From assembly GCF_026745355.1 (NCBI RefSeq), contig NC_079202.1:46760873-46824872 (forward strand): a DNA stretch of 64,000 nt, in the 5' to 3' direction. The notes under the pieces were generated by a model that saw only the letters and a program-made list of their open reading frames with translations, was not told the origin of the DNA and ran no database searches. Numbering within the stretch: position 1 is the stretch's first letter; every line of letters begins with the position of its first letter. Position numbers and translations under genes: made by a program. Positions 57,001-64,000 of the stretch are shown one piece after another. Source of the DNA: Beta vulgaris subsp. vulgaris. Its lineage: Eukaryota > Streptophyta > Magnoliopsida > Caryophyllales > Amaranthaceae.

Positions 57001-57840
57001 ATCCCCAACATATTTTCTCACATATCATGATTCACTTATTACATGTTTCGTCAATTGAAAACATAACGGCACAAAATTAGACCTTCTCTACACACTCATA
57101 ATCTGAAACAACAAGACTTAAGTCTTAACTACGCTAACAAGACACAACTCTTCTATACAAATGATCAGAAGCTTGCAGCATCTGAGAAAAACCTTCACAT
57201 TAATATTGGTTCACATAGACAAAATTCAGTAACACGAAAAAGACGGACGAAAACAATATACTTACATACTCTCATGTATATTATCATTGCAGATACATAA
57301 ACCTAACAATATTTTTCATTAATTATACACCAACTAGCACATTTTACAAAATTAAAGCTCCCACCCCCCCCCCTTTCCAAATTCAAGCACTTATTTTACC
57401 ATATACTTTGGATCCAACTTACTCACATAACTAACATAAACCAACATCAAACAACAACCTTCATCATCTTCACCAAAAAAAAAAAACACTAGTCAACCTA
57501 AACAGTGTAAGCAAAAACCTAACTAAGAGAAATAACTGTACACTCTAAAATTTACAACAAAAACATATCCCCAATTAGATAAATTAAAAATACAAAAACT
57601 AGAAATAACTCCATATGAAAAAATAAACATTAAAATTGATTTGACCTCATATAAATTTACCTCAATAACAGCAATACTATAGGAATGATGAAGATCACAA
57701 ACGGAATCCGGAAACCCTAAGATCGAATCAGTCATCGAAGCGGCGGGGCAATAACCGGGCTCAGAAACCCTAGCTGAGTCGCCGGAAATTATCTCGCCGA
57801 AAACTACTAAAAGTACCAAAATACCCCATAACTTCTTCAT
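54022..57840 (-). CDS. 5'-adenylylsulfate reductase-like (APRL) thioredoxin-fold membrane protein, 4 exons, 316 aa
   Basis: Coding exons on minus: 57840-57661, 55336-55149, 55032-54908 and 54479-54022. All are GT-AG and the joined frame is open to TAA. The product starts with a signal peptide ([20 protein letters not shown]), followed by a luminal segment with [19 protein letters not shown]. The thioredoxin-like domain (about 64-160) has [14 protein letters not shown] (active-site-like W89-C90-P91-F92-S93, so only one Cys of the CxxC pair) and the cis-proline loop [11 protein letters not shown] (P134). Then comes the APRL-typical [15 protein letters not shown] and a transmembrane helix (about 211-236), with a basic tail. 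It is probably an ER/secretory-pathway thiol protein; despite the name, no APS-reductase domain is present. Intron 1 is 2.3 kb. It resembles Arabidopsis APRL4/6. It is convergent with NSE3. Confidence 0.92.
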
Positions 57841-58490
57841 CCTCTAATCAATCTATCAACCACCTCAAAATCCCTAATTTGATTTTTATTTATCTCTTGT
57901 AATTAAATGCTAAATACCCAGAAAATAGAAAAAAGAAAAAGAAAAAGGGGGAGTAAAAGATTGAAAGTAGAAGATAGGATCAAAGATTGTAGCGTTAGAA
58001 GTTGCGAACCCAGGTCATAAAGAAGGAAAAGATAAAATTAAAAAAAAAAAAAAGGAATTAAAGAGAAGAATTCATGGAAATGATTAATAGAAAATGGGAT
58101 TTGAGGCAGATGATTCGGACATATCTAAATATCCTTTTTATGGGATTTGGGATTGATTTGTTTTCGCAGGATATAAATTTGATTGGGGATTTTTGGAATT
58201 TGGAAGGGAGGGTTAGCCGGTTAGGTACTTAGGTTGTTTGGCTCACAATAGTTGTAATCTCTGTCAAATATCTCTCTTTTTCTGGGTGCTCGAGTTATAC
58301 GACCTACTACGAGCTACGATACGAGTGATTCTTGAAAGTTCTCCTTATGTGACTTTTTGGTATTCGGAAAAATTGACACCATAAATTTTAGGGCCCGTTT
58401 ATGATTATTGACAGTTTTTAGTTTTATGAACTAGTTATTAGGTTCGGGTTATGTCCGGTTAAGAAAATTTTCATTTATTAATAGGGTTAT
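57841..58490 (-). promoter_or_regulatory. 5' UTR and promoter region of the APRL gene
   Basis: Sequence upstream of the minus-strand ATG, with leader-like purine/pyrimidine runs to about 58030. No element could be fixed as a TATA box. Confidence 0.4.
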
Positions 58491-58663
58491 GCTATATGCA
58501 GCCCTAAGGGCTGCATATAAAACATAAATACATTGCTTAAAATGGAATTTAGTTGTAAATTCATGACAAAAGTTTGCATTAAATCTATGTAATAAATGAT
58601 TAGTTAATGCTTGTTTTTTCCATTTTTAACTTCTTATATCCAACCCTTAGGGCTGCATTTAGC
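58491..58663. mobile_element. small MITE with GCTATATGCAGCCCTAAGGG ends
   Basis: The left end GCTATATGCAGCCCTAAGGG and the complement of the right end GCTAAATGCAGCCCTAAGGG are nearly identical inverted repeats. The left end also contains a perfect palindrome (12-base arms ATATGCAGCCCT around one A, 58494-58518). About 173 bp, non-coding. Target duplication not resolved. Confidence 0.7.
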
Positions 58664-59189
58664 TTTTTCCTTAAATATTATATTTTGATATGATAGCACT
58701 AAATACTACTTGGTCTAGTGGTTAAATTTAGTACATGAACTTGAGGTCATGGGATCAAAACCCATACTATGCAATTTCTAATTTTTTTTATTGTACGTGG
58801 ATTACATGATCTACAACTCCCTAGGAAGAGCGCCACGTGGCACCGTTCCTGATTTACGCACGCCTTTTAATATATTAGTATAGATATAAATTCTCTGACT
58901 TTTTGGTTTAAATTTGACACAATAAGACCCGTTCAAAATTATTGGTGGTTTTCGGTTTTTAGTTATATGAATATAAATGTCATAATTCATACTTTCTCTA
59001 TTTTTTAGTACTTGCAATATTGTTCTTTATTATCCTTTGATTATGCGTAAGTAAAAATTATGTAAACTTGATATTATGAAAATTTATGCATATAGACAAA
59101 TTAAATATGACCATATTTGATTATATTTATTTCTTATATAGAAAGTATGGTATAAAGTTGGTAGGAGAATAGTGGTTATTACTAGTGTT

Positions 59190-59700
59190 TTTTAGAGTCT
59201 GGTCTGGACCGCACCAAATCGCAACGCAAACTGTTTTTTCGCGGTTTGGTTTGTTGTTTCAAAATTGCGGGTTGGTTTGTGATTTCAGGCAAACCGTGAT
59301 TTGCGGTTAGGGTCGGGTTTGAATTTTGTAAAACTAAACTGCACCATAAACCACAAAACTATTTAGATGAAATATTTTAATTTACATTGGAATTTAGACT
59401 CTTTGTATATGATTATCTAATATTAGGAGAACTATGTCTTGGATTTTCAACAACTTTGTCCCACATATTTTAAAATATTCCAACAAGTTCACAAACGTTT
59501 AAATCCACAAATATATATATAAAAAAAGGGTAAATCACACCACTTTGCACCAAACAATCCTCAAATATTTTAAAAGTTGTTACAAAAGTTGTATCGCGGA
59601 TGAGAAAATGGTTTATCCGCATTGCACGAGATAGTTTCACGTGGTGCGGTTTGCGCAAAAGTGTGTTGCGGTTTTATTTGGAAAAATATCGAACCGCATC
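59190..59700. mobile_element. probable old hAT-like repeat with CGGTTTGCGGTT motifs
   Basis: The left portion (about 59190-59310) has repeated GGTTTGGTTTG, TTTGCGGTTAGGG and GCGGGTTGG. The right portion (59640-59705) has GTGCGGTTTGCGC and GTTGCGGTTTT. Such subterminal repeats resemble plant hAT MITEs. Ends not fixed. Confidence 0.35.
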
Positions 59701-59849
59701 GACCCAAACAAGGAACACTCCTACTTATTATGCACATATTGCAAGTATTAACAGATGAAGTATGGGTAGAAGGGGTACGATCAGACTTGTGTGTACTCAA
59801 TTTACATAAACATTAATGTACACCAGGCCAAAAGTACGTATAATTTCTG

Positions 59850-60290
59850 AACAATCTGTTATTCATTCAAAAACCCACTATATTATACAAAAACCCACTA
59901 TATCATGTAGAAACTCGTTATATCATTCTTGAAACATATAATATCATGATGTAGAAAACTATATCATTTCTAAACAATCCACTATTCAGACATTCATTAT
60001 ATCATGGAGGAACTAACTATATCACTTGGACACTTACTATGTCATGCATAACCTACAACGTTTTATATGTTAAAACATGTGTCACGATATATACTACACA
60101 ACCTACATCTCCATGCATGTTAAAACATTATAAAATCCTCCACGAAAATGCATATAAATCATTATATGTTTTCCATTAATAAAATCCACTATATTGTATG
60201 TAAGTTCACGATATCTCTACAAAACTCACTATATGAAGTTAATATCAATTACCAACCCGGTCCACACTAAGTTAGTGTGCACCGGGTCCA
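59850..60290. repeat. degenerate ACTATATCAT repeat block plus hairpin
   Basis: From 59875 to about 60060 the motif CACTATATCAT (with variants) recurs every 20-35 bp. Near 60256-60290 lies a hairpin ACCCGGTCCACACTA / TAGTGTGCACCGGGT. A related direct motif (TTAATGTACACCAGG) occurs at about 59812. Probably an old non-autonomous element. Confidence 0.55.
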
Positions 60291-62107
60291 TTTAAGTATT
60301 TTTTATAAGAGGTATAATGACTTTAAAGTTAGTCATACTTATACTAAATATATCAGTTTTGAAAAGTGACAACAGTATATTGAAAATTACATTTTCTAGG
60401 TCACATTTGGTTATAATTTTTAATAAAAAAACAAGAAATTGAAAATAAAAAACAATAATGAACATGTCCTTACGTTTTGGTTCTTTTATAATTCTTTAGT
60501 CTTTTTTGACATACCATATTTTTAATCGATTTTCTGGATCACTTGTTACATTTCTATTTTTAGTATGTAATCACCATATTTTTTTCTGCCTATTTTATAT
60601 CAAGTTTGTAATTGTCCCATCTAAATCTACGTACTTTACTCTTCTTTGTCATCTACCAATAAAATTGTGGACCTCGATTTTCTTTCATACATCTTCCAAA
60701 TTCTTGTGCCAAAATAAAATCTAGCAAGTAAAAAAAGGACGGATGGAATAATTTGAAATTTGATTTATTAATGAATAGTAGAAGTAGTAGACTTACGAGG
60801 TTCTACTTTCGGTCGTGATAACTTTAGAGGAGGAAATAAATCATAATAGAAAAGAAAATTGTGAAGTTGATCCAAAGAAAGGTCACCTTGGGTGTTGTGA
60901 TCAAAGTTAAAAAGATGTTTCAAACTTAGGATTAATAAACTTCAATCTATCTTTAAATTATTATGAAAAAAACACTCAAATTTTGGATATATAATGTCAA
61001 GCCTAACATGACTAGATTTGTAGTATATAAATCTATTCTTTTCACCTCATTTCTAGTTTATAAGAAGAAATTTAGATGAGGAATAAGGTTTAATAAGTTC
61101 AAACAATCAAAAACAAGCAAAAGAAAAGTTCAACACATTCACAAATAAGCTTTGCTACAATGACAATAGTTTAGATCAAATAAGCAAAAATAAATTGATT
61201 AAAACACACCTTACATTTAAGCAAGATAACCAAATTTATCGATACAATTAAACCTATTCCACGTATAGTTAAAAAGGAACTAGATAGCACCAAACCTAAA
61301 TTGACTTGGTATCCAATTACATCCAATAAATAATAACTCGAAATCAAAATTCAAAAACCAAAATAATGTCGAAACCCAAGGGCCAAGCCAACTTTAGCAT
61401 ATCATGTCGGCGTCCTTGACTCGAAACCCACAGTCCACAGACCACCATCTAAGTCAACTCCAAATCATCCAGATTTTTTTTTATAAAAATGTTCTGTAGA
61501 AACACCAGTACAATGAAATTAATCCAGCTCAGAATAGATACTTGTGACTCAAAATAACCAGAAACTGTAAACTGGCTAATGGCATAACCTAGCCTGAAAT
61601 GAAACTGATCCAATCGGCTCAATTGCTACCTCTGCTTGCAATACACAGAAACTTGATTCAATGTCCAAGGATCAACCAACAATAAATGCTGCTCTCCCAA
61701 ACACGGAATATCTACGCAACATTACCTAATAGCTTCATTGATTATACGAGAAACAACAGAGATTTGCTAAGAAATAGTAGTACATATTGAGAAATAGGCA
61801 TAAAGCCTTTCAAAAGATATCAGCAAATGCACAAACCTAAACAGATTGTTGCATTCAGTACAATTCAACTAATTTATCTAAGTATAAATTAGCCTAACAA
61901 ACTAAATGCGACACTATGCACATTGTTGCATTCATTAGTTCCTGGACGTCACACCTACATCTTCTGCTCCAAGTAAAACGGAGAACATGAATGCATGAAG
62001 AAACTAAATAAATTTACAGCGAAATTACAAAATACAAACAGCATCAGCGTTAGATGTGAACTTTACCATTTAAATGGGCCCTGACAACAAATGAGGGAAC
62101 AAGTTAT
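60291..62107. other. intergenic sequence and 3' flank of the next minus gene
   Basis: No coding exon supported. The part near 61480-62107 is probably 3' UTR or downstream sequence of the minus-strand gene ending at 62108. Confidence 0.45.
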
Positions 62108-62473
62108 CTACAGAAACTGGCCTGACATTCTAGCCTTGCAGGTTGGACATAGATAACCAATTGAACCAGCTTGCATTTCACAGCCGAGTGAATCTTGATG
62201 AAATTCGTTTCCACACCACACACACAATGTGCTAACGACATGTCCTGTCATCATATTTGGCAAAGAAGTTGGCTTTTGATGCCAAACAGAAGACCCAAAA
62301 CCTTGATCCATCTGAGCGTTAAATGACAAGACTTTTTGATGCCCCAATTGAGCATTTGACTCTTGCGTAGTCATAAAACTAAACTCCATCGGTTCCACAC
62401 TGGTAGACCTCAGCCCTTCGAAATTTGAAATATTATCAAATTTCTCATTAGCAGCATACAGATCATTTCTACC
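62108..62473 (-). CDS. terminal exon of an unidentified zinc-binding protein (partial)
   Basis: On the minus strand, an acceptor (TCTAATTTCAG) precedes an open exon of 121 codons plus stop, reading GRNDLYAANEKFDNISNFEG at its start. The C-terminus carries two Cys pairs, TLCVWCGNEF and YLCPTCKARMSG, separated by a Cys-containing loop (SLGCEMQAGSIG), a probable C-x2-C...C-x2-C zinc-binding module. Upstream exons lie beyond the right edge or in 62490-64000 unseen. I do not recognise the family. Stop and acceptor choice are well supported. Confidence 0.65.
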   Translation of the reverse strand, partial: GRNDLYAANEKFDNISNFEGLRSTSVEPMEFSFMTTQESNAQLGHQKVLSFNAQMDQGFGSSVWHQKPTSLPNMMTGHVVSTLCVWCGNEFHQDSLGCEMQAGSIGYLCPTCKARMSGQFL

Positions 62474-62811
62474 CTGAAATTAGACAGCAGAATATCTTAG
62501 AACATATACAATGACAAGCGCGTATTACCACTCTTTTATTTTACAGACAAGAGAATTTGAATCAGTCAATAAAACTAAGATATCACATGGAAATCCTTTA
62601 ACCTGGATATGTAATCATTTAGGAAGATTTACCCCACAAGGGCAAAAAAACGATTTCATTCTAGCCAAAATGGATTCTTTGTTCGCTGAATAGGATTACT
62701 ATTTGGTGGTCTCATCAGGTCATACAAGTGGTGTTCCTATTAGGACCAACTTTATAATTAAAGTTGGCAACAGGACAGGTGGGATTGAGTTCGGGTTGAC
62801 ATACACGGGGT
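62474..62811. other. upstream intronic sequence, no exon seen
   Basis: Probably intron of the minus-strand gene whose last exon is 62108-62473. No acceptor/donor pair framing an open exon was found. Confidence 0.4.
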
Positions 62812-63366
62812 CGAAAATTTCAACACTGACCCGACTCTTTTACATAAATAGATAAAATTTTCAACCCAACCAGCCCACTAATAAATTGGTCAACTTGAAA
62901 TCAACCCATATAAAGTTGTTTTTTTCCTTTCTTCGCAGAAGAATGAAAAAGATTCAAAGTGCATAGTCCTGTGTACTATATCATTTTATGCTCCCTCTGT
63001 TTTTTCAGTTGCAAAATTTTCTTTTCCACGTTCTCCAACAGGTTTCTTTGGAAATAATATCTCTAATTGTGTGTAAGTAGAAGTTACAAAAAATTTCGAC
63101 ACTGACCCGACTTTTTTTACATAAATAGATAAAAATTTCAACCCAACCAGCCCACTAATAAATTGGTCAACTTGAAATTAACCCATATAAAGTTGTTTTT
63201 TTCCTTTCTTTGCAGAAGAATGAAAAAGGTTCAAAGTGCATAGTCCTGTGTACTATATCATTTTATGCTCCCTCTGTTTTTTCAGTTGCAAAATTTGCTT
63301 TTCCACGTTCTCCAACAGGTTTCTTTGGAAATAATATCTCTAACTGCGTGTAAGTAAAAGTTACAA
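62812..63366 (+). repeat. 276-bp tandem duplication splitting a MITE
   Basis: Two head-to-tail copies (62812-63087 and 63088-about 63366) differ at only a few positions. Each contains CCCACTAATAAATTGGTCAA, TCCTGTGTACTATATCATTT and the start of a Stowaway-like MITE (CTCCCTCTGTTTTTTCAGTT). Only the second copy continues into the MITE right half. Confidence 0.92.
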
Positions 63367-63510
63367 AAAATTGATATTTGGAATCCTTGCAATAAGATGG
63401 ATTTAACTATATCGCACATAACTGTTTTTGTACGAAAATTTGTCAAAGTTGGTTGATGAATATTGCCCAAATGTCCAATGGTGCAACTAAAAGAACAAAG
63501 AGATAGGTAA
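63267..63510. mobile_element. degenerate Stowaway-like MITE
   Basis: The left end CTCCCTCTGTTTTTTCAGTT is matched by the inverted right end GGTGCAACTAAAAGAACAAA near 63479. About 245 bp. A partial copy of its left half lies at 62991-63087. Confidence 0.7.
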
Positions 63511-64000
63511 TAGAACAAAGTAAAATATATATAATTGAACCACAACATTCTAAAGTTTAAACACAGACTACAAATTAGTAAAAACAAATGACACCTCCAA
63601 ACAATTGTTCTAAGTTCAAGCAAGAACTAAAAATTAAGATAACCAGATTCTTCAGTACTCACTCCGTCTTTAATCACTTGCTATATTGATGTGGGCAAAG
63701 GTATTTAGGAGAGGCTAAAAATATGGTAGGGAAGATAACTTTATAGGGAATGACATATTCGTGGGTTATTAGGTAGGAAGATGACAAAAGAAAAGGAGAA
63801 TATTAATATTCCATTATTCCCTTGTTTCTTATAAGTTTAACCACTACTTTGGTTAAAAAGTTTTAAGAGAAGTAGTATGTGGGTCTTAAAGTGAAAGAGA
63901 AAGTACTAATTTATAATGGGCCAAGTGAGAGAAGGATAGTAACAAATAGAAAAATGATGCTTTATGTAGAAGATAATAATATAAAGCTAGTGAGTCCATT
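63511..64000. other. intergenic or intronic stretch to window end
   Basis: AT-rich. A CACTCCGTCTTTAATCAC-type sequence at about 63660 may be another worn MITE end. No gene supported. Confidence 0.4.

Overview
The window is plant nuclear DNA, most likely from a eudicot. It is AT-rich, its genes have GT-AG introns, and most of it consists of nested plant transposons: Ty1/copia LTR retrotransposons, hAT, Mutator-like (MULE), CACTA and Stowaway-type elements. I cannot name the species from sequence alone.

Only three complete, intact host genes are visible. All were reconstructed by hand from splice sites and an open frame: (1) a five-exon PP2C-type protein phosphatase on + (13331-16770, 280 aa); (2) a six-exon MAGE-domain protein on +, homologous to NSE3 of the SMC5/6 complex (47223-49479, 237 aa); (3) a four-exon 5'-adenylylsulfate reductase-like (APRL) membrane-anchored thioredoxin-fold protein on - (54022-57840, 316 aa). 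From memory, Arabidopsis has a PP2C, a 14-3-3, NSE3/MAGE and APRL4 side by side on chromosome 1 (At1g34750-At1g34780). The three genes here therefore look like a conserved microsyntenic block in which the PP2C-NSE3 interval has been stretched to about 30 kb by transposons. Partial genes are a tomosyn/LLGL-like WD40 exon on - near 2.0 kb, an orphan exon on + at 277-339, and the last exon of an unnamed zinc-binding protein on - at 62108-62473.

Layout. 0-3 kb: partial host exons. 3-8.9 kb: a young copia element (identical 136-bp LTRs, GAATT target duplication) inserted in a small terminal-inverted-repeat element. 9-12.5 kb: a CACTA end, a MULE and a gene-like block ending in poly(A). 12.7-17.2 kb: the PP2C gene. 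17.3-24.3 kb: MITEs, a MULE with an exact 9-bp target duplication, tandem duplications and a foldback repeat. 24.4-24.6 kb: a ribosomal-protein-type promoter without its gene. 26.1-34.2 kb: a decayed copia carrying a hAT-like element (itself carrying a MULE) and a CACTA element. 34.8-41.9 kb: a second decayed copia carrying a long solo gypsy-type LTR that carries a hAT. 43.0-45.1 kb: a truncated copia carrying a hAT with perfect 8-bp target duplications. 46.8-49.9 kb: NSE3. 50-53.5 kb: MITE, microsatellite and low-complexity sequence. 53.7-58 kb: APRL. 58-64 kb: intergenic repeats and the terminal exon of the next gene.

I looked for a novel multi-gene system and found none. The notable content is the nesting record of transposons (several insertions have readable target duplications, and one has an empty site inside the same window), the frame break in the young copia element, the orphan promoter, and the conserved gene trio.
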